A stretch of DNA of 64,000 bases from DASRJG01 sp964647625. GTDB lineage: Bacteria; Acidobacteriota; Polarisedimenticolia; Polarisedimenticolales; DASRJG01. The stretch spans positions 1-64,000 of the forward strand of contig CAZYHZ010000014.1 in assembly GCA_964647625.1 (NCBI GenBank), given 5' to 3'. A program made the position numbers and the translations under genes. The notes under the pieces are model-generated. The model had not been told where the DNA came from and did not search any database. It worked only from the letters and a program-made list of their open reading frames with translations. The first letter of the stretch is position 1. Each line of letters starts with the position of its first letter. Shown here piece by piece: positions 42,253 through 50,942 of the stretch.

Positions 42253-44269
42253 ACTCCACCCGGCGCAAGGCGGTCTGCGCAGGGCGGTGGGCCGGGTTGA
42301 TCGCCAGCTCCGCGCGGTAGTGCCCTGCGGCGCGCACCTTGTCGCCGCGGTTCTCGTAGGCGGCACCGAGATTGAAGTGCGCGAGCGGCATCTTCGGATT
42401 GATCCGCAGCGCCGCCTCGAGCTGCTCGATCCCCAGCTCGACGTTCTTCCGGCGCAAATAAAAGACGCCGAGCCAGAAGCGGGCCGGCGCGTAACCGGGC
42501 CGCGCGCGGACCGCGCGCCGGCACGCATCGAGAGCGCGCGCGGCGTCTCCATTTTGCTCGAGCGTCAAAGCGAGAGCCGTCAGCGTCACGAAGCTTTCCG
42601 GGTTCTCCCGTGCCGCGGCTTCGAGCTCGAACGCGGCGGCCTCCGCCAGCCCGAGCGTTCCGAGCGCCAGGCCGCGATCGGTGTGGCCCAGGTAGAAATC
42701 CTCGGGCGTGACGATGTCGACGAGCGGCGGCAGCGGATCCTTCCCAAATGATCTCAGATCGGGGCGGAAGCGCGCGATCAGAGCGTCGTTTTCGGGGACG
42801 CGTTTGACGAACACGACCGCGATCTCGTCGAGGTAGACGAGCGCCCACTGCTCGTCGTGATAGAGCTTCGCGATGAGATCGCGCGTCTCACCGACCTTGT
42901 GGCTGAGGATGAAATAGTTGATGCCGAATCGATCGACGACGCCGGCATAGGGCGTCGCCATCGCCATCACCTGCCGGTACGCCTGGAGCGATTCGGGCGT
43001 GTAGGTGTGGCCGTCGATGAACGTCCTCCGTGCCGGGAAGAGCCGGAAGTTGAGGTACGTGCCGATGCTGTAGTCGTTGAACATCGCGCCGGAGATCCGG
43101 CTGCGGTCGACGAACTCTGCGGCACCCACGGGATACGCCAGATCGGACAGGCCGAAGCCCGCGCGCCGCGAGATCGCGTCGTACCGGTAGATCCCGTTCG
43201 TGACCGATGCTTGGGCGATGCCGGCGATCGAGAGGGCGAGCGCCGCGGCCGCCGCGACCTCGATCCCCCGCGAGAGGCGATCGCGCGATGCGCTCGGAAG
43301 ACGCGCTGCGATCCACGCGCGCACGGTTTCGAGCTGCACGGGGAGGAGGAGCGCGCAGAAGACGGCGAACAGCGCGATGTAGCGAATTCCGGTCGCCGAC
43401 AGGGCCCCGAGCGCCGCCAGGATCAGGGCATCGCGAACGCGGACCGTCCGGTGCGCGGCGACGAGGAGAACGATTGCGCCCGCGAGGAGGACCTTGTAGG
43501 CGACGACCGAGACGTGCTCGAGGTCCGCGGGGGCGAACGGCGAGAGGAATTCTGCCTGCGGCGCCGAGGCGCTTCCGCCCATCAGGAACCGGAACGGCTG
43601 GAGGAACGAAACGAATCCGTAGGGATTGAGGACGCTCGCGACTGCGATCGTCCCGACGGCCGCGAAAACGCGCGAGCGCGGGACGTCCCGGCGGATCGAC
43701 GCGTCGACGACGAACGCGCCGAGGATCGCGAGCGCAACCGGGAACGATCCGTGCGTGTTGACCCAGAGCACCACGACCCCGCCGGCCGCCAGGAGGTCCC
43801 GCCGCCGCAGCTCGCCGCTTTCGAACAGGCGCGCAAGCGACACGTAGAAGAGCACCGCGGGGATCAGCGCGAAGAAGTCGGCGCGAAACATGAAACGCTC
43901 GCGCGCGACCATCGCGGCCGCGACCAGAAGGGCCGCGCTCGAGAGCGGATGGATTCCGGCTCGCGCGTGCCGCCTCGCGATGACGGCGAACACGGCGAGC
44001 GCCATCGCGACCTGAGCGGCGACGAGCCCGTTCCAGGATCCGAGCGTGTAGACGAGGTACGTCAGGACGTGAAACAGCCATTGCGGATACACGATCTGGC
44101 ACTGCTCGGAGGCGTAGCCGAAGACGCACGCGGTCTCGAGCCCGTGCGCGAGCGTGTACCGTCCGCCCGCCAGGTACTGCATCGTGTCGGGATCGCAGAT
44201 CTTCGTGGCGGCGAGGAGCCCGGCCAACCCGACGGCGAGTCCCCTGACCGCCTCGCAAACGCGGTTCAT
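42251..44269 (-). CDS. Polytopic membrane protein with C-terminal TPR repeats
   Basis: A 672-aa protein: about ten to twelve hydrophobic helices (LFHVLTYLVYTLGSWNG and so on) in a GT-C/oligosaccharyltransferase-like arrangement, a soluble region (FNDYSIGTYLNFRLFPARRT, then FIDGHTYTPESL) and three TPR-like units (APARFWLGVFYLRRKNVELG). The segment VDGHTY/NDYSIGTYL occurs in O-antigen-ligase-like and dolichyl-mannosyltransferase-like proteins of unknown activity. ATG 44269 overlaps the metal-transporter ATPase stop by ATGA; whether it functions with that transporter is unclear. Confidence 0.8.
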   Translation of the reverse strand: MNRVCEAVRGLAVGLAGLLAATKICDPDTMQYLAGGRYTLAHGLETACVFGYASEQCQIVYPQWLFHVLTYLVYTLGSWNGLVAAQVAMALAVFAVIARRHARAGIHPLSSAALLVAAAMVARERFMFRADFFALIPAVLFYVSLARLFESGELRRRDLLAAGGVVVLWVNTHGSFPVALAILGAFVVDASIRRDVPRSRVFAAVGTIAVASVLNPYGFVSFLQPFRFLMGGSASAPQAEFLSPFAPADLEHVSVVAYKVLLAGAIVLLVAAHRTVRVRDALILAALGALSATGIRYIALFAVFCALLLPVQLETVRAWIAARLPSASRDRLSRGIEVAAAAALALSIAGIAQASVTNGIYRYDAISRRAGFGLSDLAYPVGAAEFVDRSRISGAMFNDYSIGTYLNFRLFPARRTFIDGHTYTPESLQAYRQVMAMATPYAGVVDRFGINYFILSHKVGETRDLIAKLYHDEQWALVYLDEIAVVFVKRVPENDALIARFRPDLRSFGKDPLPPLVDIVTPEDFYLGHTDRGLALGTLGLAEAAAFELEAAARENPESFVTLTALALTLEQNGDAARALDACRRAVRARPGYAPARFWLGVFYLRRKNVELGIEQLEAALRINPKMPLAHFNLGAAYENRGDKVRAAGHYRAELAINPAHRPAQTALRRVE

Positions 44270-45042
44270 TCCAGCCCGTGACGGCGCAGGAGGGCGCCGT
44301 CCGACAGGACGGCCGCGGTCTCTCCTTGCGCCACGATCGCGCCGCGATCGAGGATCACGGCACGGGGGCACAGGCGCCGCGCGAACTCGAGATCGTGCGT
44401 CGCGACGATCTGCGTCGCGGGAAGCCCGGAGAGCAGGTCGCCCATCTCCCGGCGTCCCCGCGGGTCCAGGCCGCTGGACGGCTCGTCGAGGAGGAGCAGC
44501 CCCGGACGGCACGCAAGCACGGCTGCGATGCACACGCGTTTCTTTTCCCCCGCCGAGAGATGGTGCGGCGAGCGGCGCTCGAGTCCGGCCAGGCCGACGG
44601 ACGCGAGCACGTCCCCCGCCACCGCCGCGATGTCCGCTTCGGACCACCCCCGGGCGCGCGGTCCGCATTCGATCTCTTCGCGGACGGTCAGCCCGATGAT
44701 CTGGTCGTCCGGATCGCTGAATACGAGACCGACCCGCCTCCTCACGTTCGCGAGCGACCGGCGCGTGACGGGAATCCCGTCGATCGCGATCGCCGGCCCG
44801 GCGTCGTGCCGGTGGACGACGTCGTTTCCCGAGTGTCGATGGCGGTAGCCCGCCCGCTCCGGCAGGAGTCCCGCCAGATGGAGGAGCAGCGTCGATTTCC
44901 CGGCGCCGTTCGGGCCGACGAGCGCGACGCGCTCTCCCGGCGCGATCTCGATCGCGACTCCGGCGAGCGCGCCGGTGCCGTCGGGGTAGTGGTAGCTCAC
45001 GCCGAGTACGGCGACGCGCGCGGGCTCCGGTCGTGCGATCAC
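44266..45042 (-). CDS. cbiO: Cobalt/nickel ECF transporter ATPase
   Basis: A 258-aa ABC ATPase of the energy-coupling-factor class. Walker A GPNGAGKSTLLLHL, Q-loop VGLVFSDPDDQIIGLTV (the SDPDDQ form typical of CbiO/EcfA), signature LSAGEKKRVCIAAVL, Walker B LLLLDEPSSGLD and switch VATHDLEFA are all intact. An extra His-rich loop (YRHRHSGNDVVHRHDAG) sits after Walker A and may bind metal. The start is GTG 45042 (GTGA overlap with cbiQ). Confidence 0.92.
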   Translation of the reverse strand: MIARPEPARVAVLGVSYHYPDGTGALAGVAIEIAPGERVALVGPNGAGKSTLLLHLAGLLPERAGYRHRHSGNDVVHRHDAGPAIAIDGIPVTRRSLANVRRRVGLVFSDPDDQIIGLTVREEIECGPRARGWSEADIAAVAGDVLASVGLAGLERRSPHHLSAGEKKRVCIAAVLACRPGLLLLDEPSSGLDPRGRREMGDLLSGLPATQIVATHDLEFARRLCPRAVILDRGAIVAQGETAAVLSDGALLRRHGLE

Positions 45043-45671
45043 GTCTCGCGCAAGCCTCGCGCCTCGCGCGCGCGCTCGATCGCCTGCGCCCGTTCGAGCG
45101 AGCGGACGGTCAACGCCGCGACGAAACGGCCGAACCCCTGCACCGTGGGTCCCGGCCTGCGAAGGAGGGACGACCACGGCCCGTCCGTCGCGCGGCGCGC
45201 CGCACGTGCGCGGAGCATCGCGGAAACCTGCCGGGAGAACGCGGTCGAGCTGACGAGCATCGCTTCGGCGATCGCGACGAGGCGCCGCGGAAGCTTCAGC
45301 GCGCGAAGGCCTGCCACGATCCCCGCCGGCCCGAGGACCGTGACCACGGCCACGGACGCCGCCGTCGCCGCGAGGGCCCGGGCGACGATGGCGAGCCCGG
45401 TCTCGATGCGGATCCCCCGGGCGGCGACGAGCGCCATCGGCAGCGAGATCACGGCGACCAGGGGAACGATGACGGCCATCCTCCGGGCGCCGGCGATCCA
45501 TCCTCCCCGGGCGATGCACGTCGCGGCGAGCGCGAGACCGAACACCGCGGACCACAACGCCCAGGACGCGGCTGAAACCGGCTCGCGCAGTCCCACGGGC
45601 GCCACCGACGCCGCGACGACGGCCGCGATGCCCGAGGCGAGCCGGAGGCCCGGCCTAGCGATGGTCGTCAT
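45039..45671 (-). CDS. cbiQ: Cobalt/nickel ECF transporter transmembrane (T) component
   Basis: A 210-aa membrane protein of the CbiQ/EcfT family. Several hydrophobic helices are followed by the coupling motif pattern near RALKLPRRLVAIAEAMLVSS and a late MLRARAARRATDG, the Ala-Arg-Gly-like signature used to bind the ATPase. Its start lies within the end of cbiM, and its stop overlaps the GTG of the ATPase. Confidence 0.85.
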   Translation of the reverse strand: MTTIARPGLRLASGIAAVVAASVAPVGLREPVSAASWALWSAVFGLALAATCIARGGWIAGARRMAVIVPLVAVISLPMALVAARGIRIETGLAIVARALAATAASVAVVTVLGPAGIVAGLRALKLPRRLVAIAEAMLVSSTAFSRQVSAMLRARAARRATDGPWSSLLRRPGPTVQGFGRFVAALTVRSLERAQAIERAREARGLRET

Positions 45672-46569
45672 CGCGGCCGGCCAGCGAGCGCGTCAGGACC
45701 CATGCGAGCGCGGCGGTCACCGCGGTTCCGGCCGCGCAAGCCACCGCCGGGGCCGCCGAGGCGAGGCCCGGCACGTGAAACAGCACCCTCGCCCGGTGCG
45801 CGAATCCGAGTGTCGCGGCTGCGGCTTGCAGCCCATCCGGCCTCCGCGACGAGAACGGCGTCAAGAGAATCGCGACGGCGAGCGCCGCGCCGAACATCCC
45901 GGTTCCGACGGCGAGCGGGCGAGGCGCGCCGATCTCCGTCCTCATGCCCGATGCCAGATCGGGTCGGACGCGCAGCAGAGTGACCACGATCGCGCCGGTC
46001 GCCGCGGCCTCGAGCAGTCCGATCGGCACGTGGGTGACGATCATGACGGGGAGGATTCCGGAGAGCGGATAGAGTCCCGACCAGGCGAGCCAGACCGCGG
46101 TGAGGGCCGCGCCCGCGATCGTGGCGAAGAATGCGCCCACGACCGCGCCCGCGGCGATGCCGCGCCGCCCGCGGACCGCGCGCGCCATCGGGTAGGCGAC
46201 CGCGAAGCCGACGAGGCACCCGGATGCTCCCATATCGATGAAGTTCGCGCCGAAGGCGGTGATCCCGCCGTCTTGAACGATGAGCGCTTGGGCCCCGAGC
46301 ACGGTCGCGATCGCGAGCATCGCGCGCCACGGCCCGAGCAGCACCGTCGCCAGCATCGACCCGATCAGATGGCCGCTGATGCCCGCGGCGACCGGAATGT
46401 TGACCGCCTGCGCCGCGAAAACCACCGCCGCGACCGACCCGGCCACCCCCGCCGGCATCGGGTCCGGATCGCGCCGGTCGGCGCGAAGCGCCGCTGCGAT
46501 CGCGCCGCCGGCGATCAGCCAGGTCGTTGCCGCGACACCGGGTGCCAGGAATCCGTCTGGGAGATGCAT
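45655..46569 (-). CDS. cbiM: Cobalt/nickel substrate-capture protein CbiM with PDGLE-type tail
   Basis: A 304-aa membrane protein. It begins MHLPDGFLAPGVAATTW, in which the N-terminal Met-His forms the metal-binding site of CbiM/NikM. NIPVAAGISGHLIGSMLATV supplies the second conserved His. The last 70 residues contain SSRRPDGLQAAAATLGF, a PDGLE-like segment equivalent to the separate CbiN/NikN subunit, so no cbiN gene is needed. No cobalamin riboswitch was seen; the gene starts 14 bases after the carboxypeptidase stop. Confidence 0.93.
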   Translation of the reverse strand: MHLPDGFLAPGVAATTWLIAGGAIAAALRADRRDPDPMPAGVAGSVAAVVFAAQAVNIPVAAGISGHLIGSMLATVLLGPWRAMLAIATVLGAQALIVQDGGITAFGANFIDMGASGCLVGFAVAYPMARAVRGRRGIAAGAVVGAFFATIAGAALTAVWLAWSGLYPLSGILPVMIVTHVPIGLLEAAATGAIVVTLLRVRPDLASGMRTEIGAPRPLAVGTGMFGAALAVAILLTPFSSRRPDGLQAAAATLGFAHRARVLFHVPGLASAAPAVACAAGTAVTAALAWVLTRSLAGRDDDHR

Positions 46570-46583
46570 AGAGACGTGTGATT

Positions 46584-49500
46584 CTACGGGCAGGTCGCCG
46601 GATTCCGCTCCGTGCCGTCGCTTTGCGTGCCGTAGGTCCCCTTGGCGCAGGCGTTCACGGCACGCGAGAGGTACCAGTAGCCGGACCCCGCCGCAGGGAC
46701 GTCGGGATCGTCGAGGACGGGTGACGCGAGACCCGCGAAACAGGATCCCCCCGGTCCGGTCCCCGCGGGAAGGGTCGCGAGAGATCCCCGCGCGAGGTCG
46801 TAGCTCGACGCACCGGGAAGCGGGCTCCATTCGAGGGTCGACTTGTCGGATCCGGCCATGAGGCCGGACGTTTCGCCGGGAGCCGTGATGAGTGTGCCGG
46901 CGCAGACACCCCCCTGACAGACGTCGGACTGCGTGCAGGGGTTCCCGTCATCGCAGGCTGCCGTGTTGTTCGTGAACACGCAGCCGGACGTGGGATTGCA
47001 GGTATCCGTCGTGCAGACGTTGTTGTCGTTGCACGAGAGCGTGCCCGTGCCGGGCTGGCACGTCCCGCCGCCGCAGGTATCCCCCGTCGTGCACGCGTTG
47101 CCGTCATCGCAAGCCACCGTGTTGTTCGTGAACACGCAGCCGGACGTGGGATTGCAGGTATCCGTCGTGCAGACGTTGTTGTCGTTGCACGAGAGCGTGC
47201 CCGTGCCGGGCTGGCACGTCCCGCCGCCGCAGGTATCCCCCGTCGTACACGCGTTGCCGTCATCGCAAGCCACCGTGTTGTTCGTGAACACGCAGCCGGT
47301 CGAAGGGTTGCAGGTGTCCGTCGTGCAGACGTTGTTGTCGTTGCAGTCGAGCGTGCCGGTTCCCGGCTGGCAGGCGTTGCCGCTACACGCGTCCCCCGTC
47401 GTACAGACGTTTCCATCGTCGCAGTGGCCGTCATCGCCGACGATGGTTCCGGACGATGCGGCGTTGTTGGACACCGCCTGGTCCGTGCTCGCCGTGGACA
47501 CCATGACGCCGGCCGTGATCGCCGCACCGTTTCCCATGCACCACGGTAGTTTCACGCCGAGCGTGAACGATTGCTGTGAGGCCGCCGGCAAGCTCGAAAG
47601 GCTGCAGCTCACCGCACCCGATCCGCCGGCGGGCGGCGTCTGGCAGGTCCATCCCGGAGGTGCATTGAGCGAGACGAACGTCGTTCCGGCGGGCGTCGCG
47701 GACGTGAGCTGTACGTTCGTACCGCTTCCGGGCCCGTTGTTGTTGACGCCGAGCGTGTACGCGACCGTCGATCCCGCCGCCGCCTGAGCGGGTCCCGATG
47801 CGGACGCGGCGAGATCGGTCCACGACGGCACGGCGCACGCATGCATGGTGCAGGTGCTCGGCGTCGTCGTGGTCATCGTGACCTCGTCGATGTGGCAGTC
47901 GTAGCCGAACGCGCTGATGCCGAGGAACGCGATCCTGACGCTCGAGGCGCCGGTGTACGACGACAGGGAGACGGTGTGCTGCTTCCATCCGGTCGATCCG
48001 TCGTACCGCGACACCGCGGTCCCGGCGTTCGTCCACGTCGTGCCGTTGGTCGAGGCCTGCACCTGGATGCTGTCGTTGGTCCCGCTCGAGTTGGTGTCGT
48101 GATACATCCAGAAGGACACGGCCGCCGACGCGACACCGGACGGGATCGCGACCCCCGACGTGCGGTACAGCCGTGTCTGGCTCCCGGAGCCGGCGGTATA
48201 CGAGTTGAAGTACGCGAGCCCGGCGCCGCTGTGCGTTCCGCCGCCCGACGGGTGGACGGTGTTCGTGCTCCGCGCCCAGTTCCCGGCGGTTCCGCTGGTG
48301 TCCGCTTGAGCCCATCCCGACGGCGGGAAGGTCGTCCCGTCGAAGCTCTCCGTCAGCAGCGTCGTCGTCGTGCCGGTGGCGGTCTGCCCGACCATCGCGC
48401 TGAACGTGTCGTCCCACGCGCCTTGCGCCGAGGTCATGTGGATCGTGAACGGAATCGCGGTGCCGCAGGGGATCGACGGATCGACGAGCACGTGAAAATG
48501 AGGCGCCACGCTGGCGCCCGTTCCGCCGCCGGGCACGTCCGAAAACGATGCCGTCGATTGCGTGACCGTGACGCCGGGATACGACGTCGCGATCGTCCCC
48601 GAAACCCCCGTCGCGGCGACGGAGCCCGGATTCGTCAGCGTGAGCTGGAGCGTCGCCTCTTCGCCGGCGTCGATGACGCCGTCGCCGTTGCCCGCGCCTC
48701 CCGAGCCGCACACGTCGCCCCCGGATGACGACGAGGCGTAACGCAATCCGGTCGGGCTCATGACGCAGTTCGCGAGGGTCGAGGCGTCGGCATCGACGTT
48801 CAGCCCGGTGATCGTCGTCGGCATGTAGCCGGGGGCGGCGCAGGTGATCGTGTAGGTGCCGGGCTGAAGCACGCGATCGAAATCCCCCGTCACCGGATCG
48901 GTGTAGATCTGCTGATAGGCGTGCGGCACGGGGATCGTCGACGACGCCGTGGCGGTCGCGGTCACCGTGCCGTCCAGCGGCGCCCCCGTCAGCTGGTCGG
49001 TCATGATGCCGTGGATGCCCTGGAACACCTTCATCATGTAGTTCAAGACCGCCTGGCGGTGCTGCGCGCAGTAAGTCGGGATCTGCGACGCCGCCGGGGT
49101 CTTCTGCGTGTTGAGCTCGATCGTCGTGTCGAGCTGGGTCCACACGCCGTAGGCCCAATCGTTGGTGTCGCCCCGCGTTCCGTACCAGTCGTACCCTTCC
49201 GTGTACCAGAAGCCCGGCGTCGTGACGCCGTCCTTGTACGCCTGAGCCAGCCCGTGCGGCGCGATCGTCGGACAGTTCGGGATCGTCTGGCTTCCGCAGC
49301 CCGACCCTCCCGTGCGCGAGGACCAGAAGATCGGCTCGTCGCTGGGAGCGGAGGTCGTGTAGTTCCACACCGAGTTGAACACCGTGTCGCCCTCGTGGAA
49401 CGACAGCGAGAGCGTGAACCGCTTCTTCGAGTGGTCGGCGGTTGCGGCCTCGGTCAGGTCGCGGATCGCCTGGGTTTCCTTCTGCGACCAGGCGGGTGGA

Positions 49501-50252
49501 GCGTCGGAGCCCGACGGCCCCCAGAAGTTGCGGTTGCAGTCGGTGCCGGTGCTGTTGTATCGCGTGCTGTTCGCGTTTCCGTAGGGATTCCCGATCGGGA
49601 TGAACCACATCTCGGTCTCGTCGACGAGCTTTCTGGCCGTCGCATCTTGTGGAGCGGCCGCATAGCCGGCGAGGATCGTGTCGAGGACGTCGCAGCTCAC
49701 CATCACGCCGCCCTTCTCGTCCCCGTGAATGTTCGCGTAGATGCGTATCTTCGGCTCGGCCTCCGCGACGTCCGGGTTCTTGGTGACCTTCATCGCGATG
49801 ATGTCGTAGGCGCCGTCCTGGCTCGGCCCGAGGTTATAGAGCCGCGTGACGTCGGGATGCGCGTTGTACTGCTGGAGGAGATGCTCCATCAGCGTGCCGG
49901 AGGCCGGGTTCGTCGTGTTGAACTTCGACGGCGTGTAATAGCTCGTGACCGGGGCGTAGGACGCTTCCGCCTCGGCCCAGCGCGCACGGTCCGATTGCAT
50001 TTCCAATTCGAGGACTTCGATCCCGAACCCCTTGGCCGACAGTGTCTTCATCTGGTCCTGGGTGACGAGCGCCTTGTAGGCGCCCGCGCTCACACCGACG
50101 ACGTCGATCCGCAAGTCGCGGAGGACCTGGACGTCGTCCTTGGTCGGCGGGATGAGGTTGACCAGCGTCGCCGTGTCGTAGGTGTCGGCGAGCGCCGGCA
50201 CCCACAGCGTGAGCGCAAGGATGGCGATCAGTGCGGAAGCCAGAGGTCTCAC
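46584..50252 (-). CDS. Secreted M14 zinc carboxypeptidase with CARDB/DUF11, Cys-repeat and Cys-Pro modules
   Basis: A 1222-aa exported protein from GTG 50252. Signal peptide LIAILALTLWVPALA; M14 domain at about 90-430 with zinc motif YANIHGDEKGG (HxxE), substrate-binding RNFWG and catalytic TTIELNTQK. A carboxypeptidase-regulatory-like domain (FDRVLQPGTYTITCAAPGYM), a jelly-roll-like domain, a DUF11-like domain (DLAASASGPAQAAAGSTVAY) and a Cys-rich stalk follow, the latter built from 52-residue repeats. It ends in the shared module (YWYLSRAVNACAKGTYG, ending in ATCP). It likely trims extracellular peptides or surface glycopeptides. Confidence 0.9.
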   Translation of the reverse strand: MRPLASALIAILALTLWVPALADTYDTATLVNLIPPTKDDVQVLRDLRIDVVGVSAGAYKALVTQDQMKTLSAKGFGIEVLELEMQSDRARWAEAEASYAPVTSYYTPSKFNTTNPASGTLMEHLLQQYNAHPDVTRLYNLGPSQDGAYDIIAMKVTKNPDVAEAEPKIRIYANIHGDEKGGVMVSCDVLDTILAGYAAAPQDATARKLVDETEMWFIPIGNPYGNANSTRYNSTGTDCNRNFWGPSGSDAPPAWSQKETQAIRDLTEAATADHSKKRFTLSLSFHEGDTVFNSVWNYTTSAPSDEPIFWSSRTGGSGCGSQTIPNCPTIAPHGLAQAYKDGVTTPGFWYTEGYDWYGTRGDTNDWAYGVWTQLDTTIELNTQKTPAASQIPTYCAQHRQAVLNYMMKVFQGIHGIMTDQLTGAPLDGTVTATATASSTIPVPHAYQQIYTDPVTGDFDRVLQPGTYTITCAAPGYMPTTITGLNVDADASTLANCVMSPTGLRYASSSSGGDVCGSGGAGNGDGVIDAGEEATLQLTLTNPGSVAATGVSGTIATSYPGVTVTQSTASFSDVPGGGTGASVAPHFHVLVDPSIPCGTAIPFTIHMTSAQGAWDDTFSAMVGQTATGTTTTLLTESFDGTTFPPSGWAQADTSGTAGNWARSTNTVHPSGGGTHSGAGLAYFNSYTAGSGSQTRLYRTSGVAIPSGVASAAVSFWMYHDTNSSGTNDSIQVQASTNGTTWTNAGTAVSRYDGSTGWKQHTVSLSSYTGASSVRIAFLGISAFGYDCHIDEVTMTTTTPSTCTMHACAVPSWTDLAASASGPAQAAAGSTVAYTLGVNNNGPGSGTNVQLTSATPAGTTFVSLNAPPGWTCQTPPAGGSGAVSCSLSSLPAASQQSFTLGVKLPWCMGNGAAITAGVMVSTASTDQAVSNNAASSGTIVGDDGHCDDGNVCTTGDACSGNACQPGTGTLDCNDNNVCTTDTCNPSTGCVFTNNTVACDDGNACTTGDTCGGGTCQPGTGTLSCNDNNVCTTDTCNPTSGCVFTNNTVACDDGNACTTGDTCGGGTCQPGTGTLSCNDNNVCTTDTCNPTSGCVFTNNTAACDDGNPCTQSDVCQGGVCAGTLITAPGETSGLMAGSDKSTLEWSPLPGASSYDLARGSLATLPAGTGPGGSCFAGLASPVLDDPDVPAAGSGYWYLSRAVNACAKGTYGTQSDGTERNPATCP
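46965..47432. repeat. 156-bp tandem coding repeat (three copies)
   Basis: Units begin at 46965, 47121 and 47277. The first two are almost identical at the DNA level; the third is more diverged. Each encodes 52 residues of Cys-rich stalk (CDDGNACTTGDTCGGGTC, then CNDNNVCTTDTCNP). Confidence 0.85.
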
Positions 50253-50345
50253 GATGGGAATTCCCCCAGGAATACGTGCGCCGCGCGGCCCGTGAATATA
50301 CCGCGAGGTGGCCGGTGGGGCCGTTTGTGCGTACCCTTTCCCACC

Positions 50346-50939
50346 GTGAACGCCCGCGTGATCGCATCGCTCGTCGCACTCATCGCGCTCGGCGCATCGA
50401 CCGCCTGCTCGACCGGGAGCAATAGCCCCGGCATGGGGACCGTCAGCGTCTATCTCACCGATGCGCCGATCGACCTCACGGAGGTACACGCCGTCAACGT
50501 CACGGTCAGCGGGATCGTCCTCTACGCGTCGGACTCGGGCGACGACAACGGCGTCGCGCTCGACAACGGCCCGATCGCCCTCGGGGGCGACCTGACGATC
50601 AACCTCCTCGACTTCCAGAGCGGCGCGACGACGTTTCTCGGCTCCGCGGCCGTGGTCCCCGGAAGCTACAAGAGGATCCGGCTCGAGATCGTCTCGGCCG
50701 AGCTGCTCATGGACGACGACCACGATCCCGCAACCCCCGACGTGACGATCCCGATCACGGTCCCGTCGCACAAGGTCGACGTGCCCGTCCCCTTCCAGCT
50801 CATCCAGAACGAGAATCTGATGATCACGCTCGATTTCAACGCGCAGGCGTCGGTCCAGGTGAACGCGAGCAACGGGCAGGCCGGATACCTGCTGCGGCCG
50901 GTGATCAACGTCGCGTCGGCGCGCCCCGCCGGCGTCTAG
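50346..50939 (+). CDS. DUF4382 lipoprotein
   Basis: A 197-aa lipoprotein from GTG 50346, with lipobox LGASTAC. The mature domain has GTVSVYLTDAPIDLTEVHAV and INLLDFQSGATTFLG, the hallmarks of DUF4382, a beta-sandwich of unknown function in surface lipoproteins. It is divergent from the carboxypeptidase gene with 93 bases between starts. Confidence 0.88.
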   Translation: MNARVIASLVALIALGASTACSTGSNSPGMGTVSVYLTDAPIDLTEVHAVNVTVSGIVLYASDSGDDNGVALDNGPIALGGDLTINLLDFQSGATTFLGSAAVVPGSYKRIRLEIVSAELLMDDDHDPATPDVTIPITVPSHKVDVPVPFQLIQNENLMITLDFNAQASVQVNASNGQAGYLLRPVINVASARPAGV

Positions 50940-50942
50940 GCG

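Noticed and set aside
46570..46583. Cobalamin riboswitch upstream of cbiM
   Set aside because: Only 14 bases separate cbiM from the preceding gene; no riboswitch could fit.
46965..47432. CRISPR-like array
   Set aside because: The 156-bp units have no spacers of constant short length; they are in-frame tandem coding repeats.
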